A stretch of DNA of 64,000 nucleotides. Source: Icerya purchasi (Eukaryota; Arthropoda; Insecta; Hemiptera; Monophlebidae). Of the stretch, positions 1 to 11,499 are shown in pieces (the first letter of the stretch is position 1; each line of letters starts with the position of its first letter). The notes under the pieces were generated by a model. The model was not told where the DNA came from, did not search any database, and saw only the letters and a list, made by a program, of their open reading frames with translations. The stretch spans positions 177,597,863-177,661,862 of the forward strand of contig CM077116.1 in the NCBI GenBank assembly GCA_039619475.1, written 5' to 3'. The position numbers were made by a program, and so were the translations under genes.

Positions 1-1816
1 TCTTTCGGTTCGTTATCGACATATTTCATCTTTCTTTCGTTTTTGTTCTAAAACTTCGATCTAGTAATGAAATTACCGATAACTTATGTAAAATATTATA
101 ATATAAAAACTAATTAGTTTCAGTGTACACCGGAAAACGTGTTATATGTTACTTTCGCAATACAATGAAAACAAAACTGATACTCGAATCGATTGATCAG
201 TCCTCTTCTACAAACTTATGTAAGAGAAATGCAAACGTCATACCATTATCAGTTCGTAATTACAGCGGTTACCCGATTAATCACAAGATTATAAATTTAA
301 CTTTGCTTGAGATAATTAAACAACCCAATTTATATATCGTATAACTAAGCGTTAATTTCGTTTTTTTAATAAGTACTAATATCAAGAGCTCTACGGATAA
401 TACGTTCACTTACGTGTACGACTATAATCTCCGATATACTATATTTAAACATAGCGATACTTTTCGTAGTAATCTTATGCATTTCGTGACTATAACATTA
501 CACCAATGTAATTACAATACGTCTTACATCTACGATTTGTATCCCTATATTGCAAATAAACTTGGCACGTTCGGTTGGGAACTATAATAGAAAAAAAAAA
601 AAAAAAAAAGGAACCCCGAAAACGGAAGTGATTCTCAATTTTTGATCCATTCAATAACTAATGTTTTAAAATCGTCAGTCGTACGATTAAATGATTACAA
701 AAGTGTACCGATTAATTTCTCATATTCAACTAAAGAAGATGATAATATGCGAAAAAGAGAAGATACCGAAAGAGCGAAAATAACGAAATGTAGAAATAAA
801 TTATAAGCAGCTGCAAAACAAATGAAATATTAGAAAGCCGAAAATCTACATAAGAACGACACCGAAACTCGTTTTATAGATTACGCCGAAGAAAACGGAG
901 AGGTCTGAAATAGATTGAAAAAGTTAAGAGGAGTGATTGGAAATATATCATTCGGAATCGAGACCGGTGCTAAGAGAAATAAAGCTGAGGCAACGCTATA
1001 GATAGCTGCTGGAAAGTCAACCAAAGATCATTAAGGAGCACCGTGTTATTTGAAAAGATACAGTTCTCTCGGCTCCACCGGAACAGCGAGAAGAGAATAG
1101 AAGTTGCTGATAAACTTTCATAGTTGAATTAAAGATCAAAGGGAAGAGAACAGACAGATAATGTAAAAAAAAAAGAGCGAAGGGAAAAGAAAGAATTAAA
1201 TAAGGAAGAAGCTGAAGTGAAAATTACAAAGAGATAAACGAAGTTTAATTTCCTGTCTAATATTTAGGTACGGTTTAGAGATAATGACGGAAAATGAAAC
1301 CTTCCAAATAGGCTCTAATTCAGGGAAAAACATTTTCCGAGCGATCTTTAAAATTTGAAAATATAATCGAATAAAACGGGTAAATAAGAATTGAAATGGA
1401 AAACAAATTAACTTCAAAATATGCGGAGGTACAGAATAATATGTGTAAAGTCAATAGCGATATTTCGAGTTAAGGTTTTTTGTCGTTTTCAACATGAAGA
1501 AAATTTCGAACAGTTTCTTTTTTCGCTTTCCCAAATGATCTCTGTAGTACCACGCAGTTTGATTTCGGGGTAAACTTTATCTTCCTTGGAACCGGACAAA
1601 TTTCGAATCCATATGACCCTCCCCACTGTATTTTAAGTAAAAATACCTAACTATCTGCGACGGTGAAATGCTCGCAGCTAATACTTTTCTTAACAAACCA
1701 ATTCGATTTCGACTTAATTCTAAAAGAGAGTGAACGTCGAGGTCGTGTATGTACATTATGAAACTGTGGATCCTTCGAACCTCTCACCATACGGACACAC
1801 CCGCAGATGATAGTTA
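1..1816. other. AT-rich 5' flank, no gene recognised
   Basis: No supported coding region is visible. There is a poly(A) run near 591-609 and a purine-rich stretch at about 720-1230 with small broken reading frames. The short ORFs here have no recognisable motif and look like chance frames. Confidence 0.5.
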
Positions 1817-2782
1817 CAGTGGAAGCTCTTTAATCCGGCACGTCCGAGACCTTAGCGATTATGCCGGATTATCGAACGTCAATAATTTTAACAGGGTATC
1901 AAAGATAAATCACTCTAAATAAAAATTCAAACATTAAAACATGTATTTTACGTACCTGTAAAGGCAATAAGTATCCTTACATGATACTGTATTTTGTCAT
2001 TCTAGCAACTGCAGGGTTTAAATAAAAACAGAGTACAAAAATTAAATCCAAACATTTAATATTTAATTTTCAATTTAAAAAAAACAACAAAACAATACAC
2101 TATACAAAAGAAAAATTAATATATATACATGAGCGTTATTGTTTAAAAAAGTCTCTGAGATCACGTTGCCTCCAAGATCCTGATCTCTGCTTCAAAAAGT
2201 CGTTACGGATTATAAATAAATTAAAGAGTTCTGTAGGGTTGTAGCTTTTGTTGGATTCGGCAAATTTTATAAATGTATGCAATAAATCAGAAGCCTGTTT
2301 CCATGAGACTTTAGCTTCATCAGCCACAGCTCCTACTTCCTCGTCCGATTCCACCTCCGGAACCTGAGTTTCTTATGGATTATCAAAACTTTGTATAATC
2401 TGTTCGTCACTCAGAGTTCTTCGACCACTGGCACACTTTTGTCGATTTCAATCCAGTCTATAACTTCATCATGAGGTACATCTCTTAAAGGGTTGTTGTT
2501 TGGCACAGCGTCTACAAAATCTAGCACCATATTTTGACCATCACCATTTTGATTTTGATCTGCAACTTCATCATTAGGCCAGAGAGTTAAAACCGTGGGA
2601 ATAAGAGTCCTTGACATTACCGTATAAACAAAGACGAACCAATAAGCCACCTGTCCGGTACAGCCGGTATAGTGGGGGACGTCAAATCCACCGGAAAATA
2701 CCCGAACACGGGCGGCTCAACCAGTGCCGGATTACAGAATGTGTGCCGAACCGTAGAAAGCCGGACTAAAGAGCTTCTACCG
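1817..2782 (-). mobile_element. Tigger/pogo-like DNA transposon, internally deleted
   Basis: Both ends show pogo/Tigger-type terminal inverted repeats. The left end begins CAGTGGAAGCTCTTTAATCC right after TA. The right end reads, on the minus strand, CGGTAGAAGCTCTTTAGTCC and is also bordered by TA, the expected target duplication. The length (about 970 bp) is far below a full element of roughly 2-3 kb. The minus-strand ORFs inside match only the acidic linker and C-terminal tail of a Tigger/jerky transposase, so the HTH and DDE parts are deleted. It is non-autonomous. The end coordinates rest on TIR matching by eye. Confidence 0.82.
2136..2650 (-). pseudogene. Tigger/jerky transposase C-terminal remnant
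   Basis: Two adjacent minus-strand frames (2411-2650, then 2136-2354) form a broken C-terminal transposase segment. The first is acidic (LWPNDEVADQ and DEVIDWIEID motifs), like the spacer after the DDE domain. The second contains VSWKQASDLLHTFIKFAE, which matches the C-terminal helix region of Tigger/jerky transposases where bound pieces of the form A-x-x-L-x-x-x-x-x-Y/F occur. A stop and a frame change separate the two. No DDE residues are present. It lies entirely inside the TIR-bounded element and is therefore a transposon relic, not a host gene. Confidence 0.7.
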
Positions 2783-3000
2783 TACCTCGTGAAATTTACA
2801 GAATAGTATCGCTTGACTAGATTTATCATTCCTCAAAAAAAAAAAAAAAAAAAAAAGAAAAAATCTAATAATAACTTATAGTTTGCGTAACAATTTCCAT
2901 TAGAACTTCCTTAACATTCGTCCGAAACGCAAAACCGTAACACAATTTCTAGTCAACGCAAAAAAGTAACGAGATCTTGATGTTACTTCCGGCGGCGCAT

Positions 3001-3880
3001 AAGAATGAAATTTTTTATTTTATTCGTCAACTTTGGTGACCAATTTTTGTTACATAGCTGTTGAACCATGCCCCATATCTGCTGATTTCGTCACGCATCA
3101 AACTTCTTACATTGTCCAGCCACATTCTAGAGCGTCTTTTCTTCTATCTTTCCCGCGCAGTGTCGAAGTATCAGTAAATGTCTCATTGTCTCCAATTCCA
3201 AAAGTGTTCTTCAAACTATTTCTTCTTCTCCTTCTCATTCCTCCAACTCTGTTTTTTCTCATATCTAATCTAATCCCTTTCTATTACTACTGACCTTTTG
3301 TGGGTTCCCAGCCATTCTGGCATCGAGGGCAAGGAGTTAGCGGATTTTTTAGCCCGTTCGGCCGCCCGCGATGGTCTTTTGCTCTGGAATTTTCCTGCCT
3401 CGGACATCCTTCTTTTTTACTCAGCGAATCATTCTTGACTTTATTTTCTAATCCCGCCTCTCATTATCTTCAAATTCAGCCGGTTTCCTGTTCTCAGCCA
3501 TGGTTTCATATTCTTCTTATCAACGCTCCGCGATCGCTTCCTTAATCAGACTGCGTTTTAATCACCCCCTTTTGCCCTTTTCACATTTTCGTTTTTCCCT
3601 ATCTTCCTCTCCCGATTGTCCCCTTCATTGTTACATTTCTACTCCCATATATGATGCAGACTACATCTTCTTTGAGTGCCCCGCCCTTGATTCTGAACGC
3701 TCTGTTTTGTACTTCGAGTCTTCCTGCTCCTTATAGTCCTACTCTTGTCCTTTCCTTTCCATCTCCAGATGTAACCCCTGTACTAAGATCTAAATCGTCT
3801 CTCTATTTAACCCTTTCCATAATTTCTGTAATTGTTGCGTTAAAGCCGCTGGCGCGCCCAAAAGATAATATATAAGATAA
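3001..3880 (+). mobile_element. LINE fragment: RNase H plus C-terminal zinc knuckle (family A, copy 1)
   Basis: From 3301 the frame reads WVPSHSGIEGKELADFLARS, the C-terminal part of a LINE-encoded RNase H domain, until a stop near 3435. A later frame (about 3520-3730) has LRFNHPLLPFSHFRF then DADYIFFECPALDSER, the C-terminal H/C motif typical of I/LOA-type LINEs. The sequence ends in an AT-rich tail near 3860-3920. It is 5'-truncated and carries several frame breaks. The same DADHVLFEC signature recurs at 6.4-6.7 kb, 26.7-27.3 kb and 49.9-50.5 kb. Confidence 0.75.
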
Positions 3881-4284
3881 TATTATTATTATTTTATATT
3901 TAAAATAAAAAAAAGTATTTCTTATTTGTTTTCTCCCTCACAATGTGTGCTCCCCGAGTAATCATTCACTTTCCTTCCTCTAATCGTGGCCGATAATTCT
4001 TCTTTATTTCTATATTTTCTGAAACACATTTTCAGAGCCGCCGACAGATTCTGCGGCTGCTGTTTGTATGGTTCAACTGCACTATTGATGCCCATATGTG
4101 TAACGTAGCCTCCCATTAATATTAATGAGACTGTCTCTCACCCGCATGAAAATTCTATTACGTATTCGCGTTAGTGCGTTAAGGAAGTTGTAGTTAAATT
4201 AACTGTTCAAAATAACGTATTAGTCACTCTTCTGTAGGTGTTGCAGGAAAACTATCATTTCAAGCGATGTCCCGACGAGCAAGG

Positions 4285-4356
4285 ATAAACAGTGGTCTGC
4301 CGGTTAAGATATCTCTTTTGAGCTAGTAAACCGTAGGTTATAGGTTCGAAACTTCT
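4285..4356 (+). repeat. Possible tRNA-derived SINE head or tRNA relic
   Basis: A B-box-like GGTTCGAAACT (about 4342-4352) lies roughly 45 nt after an A-box-like TGGTCTGCCGG. That spacing and order fit a class II pol III promoter, but the cloverleaf is not convincing and no discriminator or anticodon arm could be assigned. A second B-box-like GTTTCGATTCC occurs near 4743. This could be a tRNA-derived SINE or chance. Confidence 0.28.
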
Positions 4357-5018
4357 CTAATTTTCCGAACGAAACCAGACACCTAACCTATAAGTAAGTA
4401 AAAGTAAAGTGAGTCCCATGGATATCCTTGACATAAGGCGTATCATGGATTGTGAAGTTAAGCTTTCCATAATGGTACTAAGCCAAACGGCATGAAACTG
4501 AATATAGATTAGTTGGACCGGAAAAATTCGGGAAAATATAAACGACCGAAAGAAAAGAATTAGCTCTTCCACTTTCATAGTTTCATCAGTGCCACCTTGA
4601 TATGAGAAAACTTCGTTGTCGCCGACATCGAGGAGTGTCTCAGAGTGTTTATGTCTATAACGCCTGTCGTAAGCATTATATTAAATCCTAAATTCTGCTC
4701 GACCGCTCTTACAGTCGAGAGCTTCAACAGCTAATAGTCTCAGTTTCGATTCCTATCGATGGAAAATTCAAAAAAATCCAGTTCAATTTAATAATGGGGG
4801 CAGTAATGGCGACCTAGTAAAAACAATTAAAATAATACATACAAAAGATTAAATGGCAAAAGTAACGAATAAAGAAATTATACACAAGGCTTAACATGAT
4901 ATCGTGATAGTGCGTTCGAAAATTGTTTATCGTCGGTAGAATAATTTCGGAAACTCGCCCGTTTCCATTTTTAGTAGTAATATATTGAAATTAATTCTTC
5001 TCTAACGAACTTGTTCAG

Positions 5019-5330
5019 AAATTATGCACGACGTTGACATCCAAGTGCAAAATGTGTTCGCCTCGAGAGGTAACGTAGCCGTATTGAAGTGCAACACGCC
5101 GTCGCCGATAAAAACGAATCTATTATCCGTGACCTGGTTTCAAGATGACGGTAAAAGTTCAATCAGCAAAATTATTCAAGCCGGAGGACGATACATAGAG
5201 ACGTTTTCCGGCGAGCTGCACATCCGGGACGTAACCGATGAGGACTCGGAAATAAAGTTCTACTGCCAAGTGACCAATCGACTGACCGGCGAACGCTACA
5301 CCAGTCAACCTGGCCATATAATAGTAACCA
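5019..5330 (+). CDS. Dscam: Dscam-family exon encoding Ig2
   Basis: This internal exon encodes one complete I-set immunoglobulin domain of a Dscam-type neural adhesion receptor. The acceptor is ttgttcag before 5019 and the donor is gtaagt at 5331; both introns are phase 1, as is usual for Ig exons. The opening HDVDIQVQNVFASRGNVAVL matches the start of Dscam Ig2. The core has the first cysteine in VLKC, the core Trp in VTWFQDDG, then GELHIRDVTDEDSE and the second cysteine in FYCQV, followed by the Dscam-typical RLTGERYTS. The protein would lie outside the cell and take part in homophilic recognition. Reading past the donor gives an apparent ORF to 5440, but that extension is intronic. Confidence 0.93.
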
Positions 5331-5597
5331 GTAAGTCTATTCATCATTACGAATTTTACTTCGAACTTTTTCTCGCCACTTTTCATTTACCGGCAACAAA
5401 CGAAAATTCAAACGATTTTCAAATTCACGGCTGGACCTAAATATTGATTTTCTAAGCGCGATGAAGTTCTCAGTTCCACGCCGGTTTATTTTGTCTTTAA
5501 AACAGATTTTTGGGCGAACCGTCACGTGAAGAAACATATTTAAATCGTTTATTTCCGTTAAAATATCATTTAAATTTTCCCACTCCGATCTGGTATA

Positions 5598-5634
5598 TAT
5601 ATATATAGTATACATATATAGTATATATATATAG

Positions 5635-5671
<37 letters not shown>

Positions 5672-5706
5672 ATATATATATATATGTGTATATATATATA
5701 TATATA
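5598..5706. repeat. (TA)n microsatellite
   Basis: About 110 bp of near-pure TA dinucleotides with a few G interruptions, in the intron downstream of the Ig2 exon. Confidence 0.95.
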
Positions 5707-6434
5707 TTGGTTTTTTTTTCGTTAATCAGAATATTTATATTTTCATTGGCGGTTTTCTAATATGAAATAAAGCCTTTCTAAAACGAATGAACAAAACACG
5801 CAAAATTATGAAGTCAATAACGGAAAGCACCATACTTCGGACGTATCATTCGCTAGTACATATGCAACATTACAGAACATAATGTAAAATTAAAGGGAAC
5901 AGAGGTTAAGGATGCAGAAGAATTTCGGTAGAAGGAAATTTCAAATTCTGGTTAGATATGACACGGCTACACTTTGCAACGCGAGATGAAGAAAAATATT
6001 ATCAAATGGTTACTAAATTAACCGACAGGAGGCGCGAAGATACGAAGAAAAAAAAAAAAAATAGTCAAGCATTTTTACTATTTAAATCAGTGAGTCGAAA
6101 TTCCTTCGTTTTTGTTTTTATATAAACTTCGGAATTATTCTAATCCAACTTAGAAAACAAAAAAAAAAAATTCAAAATGTTATTTTAATGATTTGGGAAA
6201 ATTTTGTAATTTTTAGTTCGTGTAAATAGCTTTCTTCAAACGATTCATGTACAGCTGAAAAAATCGTAAAGGAATTTAATCGAAGATATATGACGTAAAA
6301 AATAATTTTTGTGTTTTGTTTAGATATAAAAAAAAATAAAAATAAAAAAAACTAAAGGCTTCATAGGAGCGCGAGAGTATTCCCTTCTTTTTTTTTTTTT
6401 TTGGTAACTTCAATCAAACGCATCATCTAAGAAT

Positions 6435-6720
6435 TACGAATAAGAATTAAATTTCAATATATAGGGAGATGGAGGAAATGAACTCTGCTAACGCTGGAAC
6501 AACATCTGGTGAAAGAAAGGAACGTATGAAAGAAGCACAAAACGGCGTGTGCAATTTAAGGTGTAAGAACTTAGTGTAGAGAAGGGAGTGCTCCTGCACA
6601 AAAAGAGAACACTCAAAAAGGACATGATCCGCATCACAAACGCAGTCGTGATCCGAGGTGTTCTCGTAAATGTGGTCTAAATTTTTTTTTGGATAAGCTA
6701 TCATTCGCTTTGTTCAAAGC
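6435..6720 (-). mobile_element. LINE 3' fragment (family A, copy 2)
   Basis: The minus-strand frame contains DADHVLFECSLFVQEHSLLY followed by FIRSFLSPDVVPALAEF. This corresponds to the C-terminal zinc-knuckle region of copy 1 at 3.0-3.9 kb. Only the last 85 codons remain. It lies in the intron between the Ig2 exon and the next exon, in antisense orientation. Confidence 0.7.
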
Positions 6721-7479
6721 TAAAATAAAACTAGTTTTTTGCGCTGCGGACTAACATTATTTTAAAAATCTTAGTCGGTAAAAGCGGAATATACAGGTTG
6801 TTTTTACATGTTTTTGAAGTGAAACTTGTTATGGGACACCACTACGAGTCTTGAGAAACAGAGTAAACTCGTCGAGAGCTAACAAAATCTGTTCAACTGC
6901 TTACCATTTTCTAATTTCCGTGCAGCGAGAAAGGCAGAAAAATTTTCTTAATAAATAACGAAAATCAAAATCTAACCAATTATTTCTGGCTGTTAAGTTA
7001 AATTGCGTTATTTGAAACTAAAATCATTAACGATGGTCCGCGTAAGGAGAAGATGCCGAGAATAGTCGCCAGTTATCTGTTTCTGTTTTCTTTATTATTA
7101 TTATTGTTTTTTTTTTTTAAATACAGTACGTATGTCTAAATCAAACAAATCTTGCGAACTCGAAAGAAATTTTCATGTTGTTTGTTTTCCTTTTCTAATG
7201 CGCCCTTGTTCACACTAGAACGTAGAGTAGAGAGACAGAATAAGTATACGAAGATCCGCACAAAGAGAAGAAGTCGAAAAAATTCGCCGGGTTTCTGTTG
7301 CCGGTTTTCTTGTCGTTTGTTTAAATCAATGATGTTGATTCTTTTAGCTTGTTAATGTATTATTTCACTTTTATAATTACTGAATTGTTTCTACACAACA
7401 GTAGATCAATGTGTGTATAGTTGATGTGATTATAGAAGCAGAAGAACATTTTTATACATTTAACTGTCACGGTTTACGT

Positions 7480-8240
7480 AAGCTCATCATTTAGATTTGA
7501 AGATCGAGTTCTAAAAAATTTTGTAATGTTTTATGGCTATCTGAAACATGGTTGAAAAATGACGAAAATACAGATATCATAAATTTTAAATGCGTTAATA
7601 AATATAAAAGAACCCAAAAAGAAGGGCTGAACGTGTTTGCAATTTTTCAGAAAATTTCGAATAATAACGTTAACACGATAAAATTAATTATTAATTAAAA
7701 TAACACTAATTCATCGCTGCATGGTTTTGAAAGTCATAATTGTATGTTGAACGTCACCGATTCAGTAACAACACGAGAATTAAACTCGGCTATCAGTGTA
7801 CTGCTGTATGTACAACAACAAAGGGATTATCCGTTAATCTCAATATACACATTTATCAAATCAAAAAAGTAATAATAATAATGAAATTATAGAGTTTATC
7901 ATCCTTGATGAATTATTATCGACACACATATACTGTGCATCACATGCATTTATAACGATATCGGAAAAATCAGTAAAGGATAAAATTCCAATAATCCTAG
8001 TCTGAAGCTTTTAATGTGAACTTCAGCGATGAAAGTTCGGAACCACTTGTTTCATTTTTACGTGATGAATTACAATTTAAAAAAGGAATAATTATTTCAA
8101 TAAGGCGATATGGAACTTGTTTGGATGCTGTTTTTTCGAGATATTTTAAAATTTATTAAGATCTGAAGTATTTGTATTTTACCGTAGTGTTATCAGATAA
8201 GCCAATTATTTCTATTTTCAAATAAAAGTTACAGTAAAGA
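7480..8240 (+). pseudogene. Degenerate mobile-element endonuclease (EEP type)
   Basis: Broken frames in the + direction retain LWLSETWLKNDENTDI and, further on, FNVNFSDESSEPLVSFLRDE followed by GTCLDAVFSRYF. These match the exonuclease-endonuclease-phosphatase domain carried by LINEs and by some Helentron/PIF1-type elements: S-E-T-W-L, then G-D-F-N-V-N, then L-D-A-V-F-S-R. Stops and frame changes separate the pieces and the central metal-binding part is poorly preserved. I cannot tell whether the source is a LINE or a Helentron. Confidence 0.6.
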
Positions 8241-8300
8241 TAAAGATGACGAAATAAATTTGTGGTATTTATTCTTTTTAGAGTTATCGTCCAATGAAAC

Positions 8301-8738
8301 CAAAAAAAGAAACTATGCATCAGTCGAATACTTGGCTTTAGAAGTGAACGTTTTTATGTAATACAATAAATTTTAAACGGGGAACCAAAATTGAAGTGAA
8401 GAATTACTTTAAATTATAATAGAAAATATAAATAACTATGTGCAGATAATCAAACACACTATTAAAGTCCACTTGGATATATGTACATATTTATATATTT
8501 CATATGCATATATAATTAGTCCATGCAAGTGAAACTTATGTAGTGTTTAATTCGAGATTATCTGCACATATTGTTACCGAATTATATTACAAACCTCATA
8601 TGCTATTATGGCTTTAAGTAAATTTTTCTTCACTGCCATGTATCATTTTTTTTTTTTTTTCGGTTCCTCCTTTAAAATTTATCGCACTCCATAAAAAGTT
8701 TCACTTCTAACACTGTTAGTTTTCGACAGACGCATAGT

Positions 8739-8750
<12 letters not shown>
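8301..8750. mobile_element. Long-TIR MITE / foldback element
   Basis: The left arm (from GAAACTATGCATCAGTCGAA) pairs with the right arm ending CGACAGACGCATAGTTT. Further inside, GAAGTGAACGTTTTTATG pairs with the complement of CATAAAAAGTTTCACTTC, and TTTTAAACGGGGAACC pairs with GGTTCCTCCTTTAAAA. Arms of about 90-100 bp enclose an interior that has its own inverted repeat (GTGCAGATAATC at about 8440, GATTATCTGCAC at about 8554). There is no coding capacity. A poly(T) tract breaks the right arm. Confidence 0.72.
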
Positions 8751-8769
<19 letters not shown>

Positions 8770-9057
8770 TTCCTGGCGACATTACACTAATTAAAAATCA
8801 TCTAAGTTGGAGGAAAATACATATCGCTAACTCTGTTCAACGTTTCATTCTTTTTTAATTTATTAAAGCGGGACTTTCTATTTGAAATGCATTTTAATCA
8901 TTATTTTATTACCTAAAGTTTCTCGAGCGACTCTACCCGCTAGTAATGTTCTCGTTTACATTGAAGATAAACCAAGCTGTGATTTTCGAAATGTACTAAA
9001 AATCTTTTTCGTAAATTTCAAATTAACGCGTACACGTATTTTTTATCGTATGTCCAG

Positions 9058-9175
9058 ATGCTAGCAGTAATTATCCACCTCGGATAGATTATTTTTCTCC
9101 AAACGTGCATGTTCGAGTTGGAAACGCTGTCGAACTGGTTTGTGTCGCAGACGGATATCCACCGCCGGTTTACAG
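9058..9175 (+). CDS. Dscam: Dscam-family exon encoding first half of Ig3
   Basis: A 118-nt exon flanked by a tgtccag acceptor and a gtaaaa donor. With the A left over from the Ig2 exon it reads in frame through YPPRIDYFSPNVHVRVGNAV, then ELVCVADGYPPPVYR. The cysteine in ELVC is the first Ig cysteine, and GYPPPVYR joins exactly to RWYYE of the next exon (split codon AG|A). In Dscam1 this position is the hypervariable exon 6 cluster, where dozens of alternatives sit in tandem. Here only one copy is visible, so the paralogue appears invariant at this site. Confidence 0.9.
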
Positions 9176-9329
9176 GTAAAATTGCCTTTTTATTCAATTA
9201 CGTCAATTTCCGCGCCAATCGACGGTCCTTAATAATAAATGTTTTCATTGCAACTACGTATTCAAAGCTATTACAATCGCACGCCTTCATTTTGTTTTTT
9301 TTTTGCAAAATGCGCATCGTTTTCCATTA

Positions 9330-10400
9330 TTAATATAATTATTTTATAGGAATATTTTAAAAACATTAATTGAAAAAAAATAATGTAGAGGCGGGGAAGT
9401 AACTTTAAAAAGAAATTAAAGAAATCGTCAAAAATTATCAAATCCATTCAAGTGAAACTTGGAAAAAATACAAACTGCAAAACATTAAGGGCGTTATAGA
9501 ACGAAAACAGGCGAAATTAATGCTGACATTGAAATTTTAAAAAGACAGGTTTTGATAAATAAACCTATGGACTGGAATCAGATTTCGAGTTAATAACCGC
9601 CTGCGGAATTCGTACATTTAAAATGGCTCCTGCATAATTGACATTCCCCTCAGAGTCGTTTTGAATTTCCGCGTTATATACATATATATATTTAAGCACT
9701 TTATACGTAATTTCGGTCGAATAATAAGCAATATTTTTCCGTATTTTAACATAATTATAACACACCTTCTCTCTGGTAATTCTTTAAATCGTAACATTTT
9801 AAAAATTGTGAAAAACTAAACACAGAAGTTGTTCGCATGAATGTGGAACGTTATTTCTCCGAAACATGTCGCGGGATATATTTTGAATTTTTTGAATTTT
9901 AATAAAGACTTCTATGTTCAGTGTTTCGTAATTTTTAAAATACTATTTTTCCGTATATTCTTAATGGAAGAATTTTTCAAAGCCATATAGACACGTATTA
10001 AATATTCGATTCTTTAGACAACGCCATAAGGACATCTCCTCAACCATCCCAGGTGATGATGTCTTCTTTAACACAAAAGAGTCGGCTTAATTAAGTAAAT
10101 AATTTTTCGCAAATGAAATAAAGTCTTATAAAAACTGCAGAAAAAAAAAAAAAAAAGAATAGGCTATTTATTTTGTTTTAGGATATTTGATAGAAAAACG
10201 TTATAGGTGTTAAAAATATTAAATATGAAATAACCGGTAAGGTTCATTTTTTGTTTCAAACATCCGGTGTAAAGAAATCTGTAATCTGTATTCTTCTTTT
10301 TGTGATATGCTTACAAGCCATTTCGTTCTTTTTGCGAAAAATAACACGGTCAGTTAAAACTGATTTTTCTGTAAGAATTAAAATAGATTACCATCCATGA
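9330..10400. other. Intron sequence without recognised feature
   Basis: AT-rich intronic DNA with short homopolymers (poly(A) near 10141). No motif-bearing ORF or TIR was found. Confidence 0.5.
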
Positions 10401-10559
10401 GAGGGTCAGGGAGATGTTAGCGAGATATAAAGAATCCAATATAATATAGATTTTTTTTTGTTTAATATTCAAAGCTACAGCCTGCCGTATTTAACTGCCG
10501 CGGCGATCACGCTGTGCGGGGTTTGCGACTATATTACTTTAGCTTTTTTCTGTTTATTT

Positions 10560-10900
10560 TAAGAAAATTAATGATTGAGTATGTTGCTGTTTGGGAGTTT
10601 GATAACATCTCGGGGAGTGTTTTATATGATAGGAGCGTCCGGTGTTGATATGAATGTTGTGCATTCTATTAATATGTGCTGGACGGTTGGGATGGAACTT
10701 CCCATACGGAAAGGGCACTGCGTTGGAGAAAATGACCCATTTAGAAGATGGTCGTGCGAGATTGCGCTATGACCCGTCCGTAGTCGGCTGATTACACTGA
10801 AGTCTCTGCGGGAACAATTCATTGGGGGCCACCTTGGCTCAGTCGTTGACTTTACTTGAGACAGAAAAGTCTGACACGCGGTCCATTGTTAATGTATTAA
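10560..10900 (-). mobile_element. LINE C-terminal fragment (Jockey/LOA-like tail)
   Basis: The minus-strand frame holds SRLRTGHSAISHDHLLNGSF then CPFRMGSSIPTVQHILIECT. This is the conserved R-L-R-x-G-H, T/S-H, C-x2-C, T-V-x-H-I-L-x-E-C tail that ends many LINE ORF2 proteins. The second cysteine of the knuckle has become Arg (CPFR). Only about 65 codons remain. Confidence 0.75.
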
Positions 10901-11122
10901 AATATTAAAGACAAAGTCATTCTTACGCTCGTAGTAAGATGAAAAACCGTTCGAAAAAATAGAATATGGACAATGTTTTTTTGTGTTGCGTTTTGAAATA
11001 TCCTTTAAGAGTGACGTTGTGAATTGAAATTTATTCTTCTGTCTAAAGGAGTTCTCATGGCGATGCAGGGTCGAGCCTTATTACGTGTGTGTGTGTACGT
11101 ATTTATGAACGTATACATCCGT

Positions 11123-11256
11123 ACATTTGTCGTTACTGTGACGATCCATAAAAGTCTAAAGAAACCCTTTTTTGTTCTTTATATGTACGTATGCATACGT
11201 ATAAAAAACAAAAAAGGGTCCTTTAAACTTTTACGGATCGCCATAGTAACGACAAA
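11123..11256. repeat. Imperfect 54-bp inverted repeat (hairpin)
   Basis: ACATTTGTCGTTACTGTGAC at 11123 pairs with the complement of GTAACGACAAATGT ending near 11256, and AAACCCTTTTTTGTT pairs with AACAAAAAAGGGTCCTTT. The arms are about 54 bp and the loop about 25 bp. It is probably the two TIRs of a very short foldback element. No TSD could be fixed. Confidence 0.75.
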
Positions 11257-11499
11257 TGTATGCAGAACAATGCATTGTAAAAATTAGGGAGAAAATTATC
11301 GCACAATGCTCAGGCCATTATGCACACACCGGAAACGTATCGTTAAAACTGATAAATATATCTTAACACCAGAGCAGTACTACGAAAGCGGATATATCAA
11401 CATGACATTTGTAGCCAAACAACCTGTTGAAAAATCTATTGAGCGACGACCCGAACAGAAATACCTCACATTATCCCTCCGATTTTGATTTCCAATTCA

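Noticed and set aside
4285..4356. Functional tRNA gene
   Set aside because: Only A- and B-box-like words are present; no convincing acceptor stem or anticodon arm could be folded.
5331..5440. Extension of the Ig2 exon reading frame past 5330
   Set aside because: A consensus GTAAGT donor at 5331 follows the complete Ig fold, and the phase matches the next exon; the extra codons are intronic.
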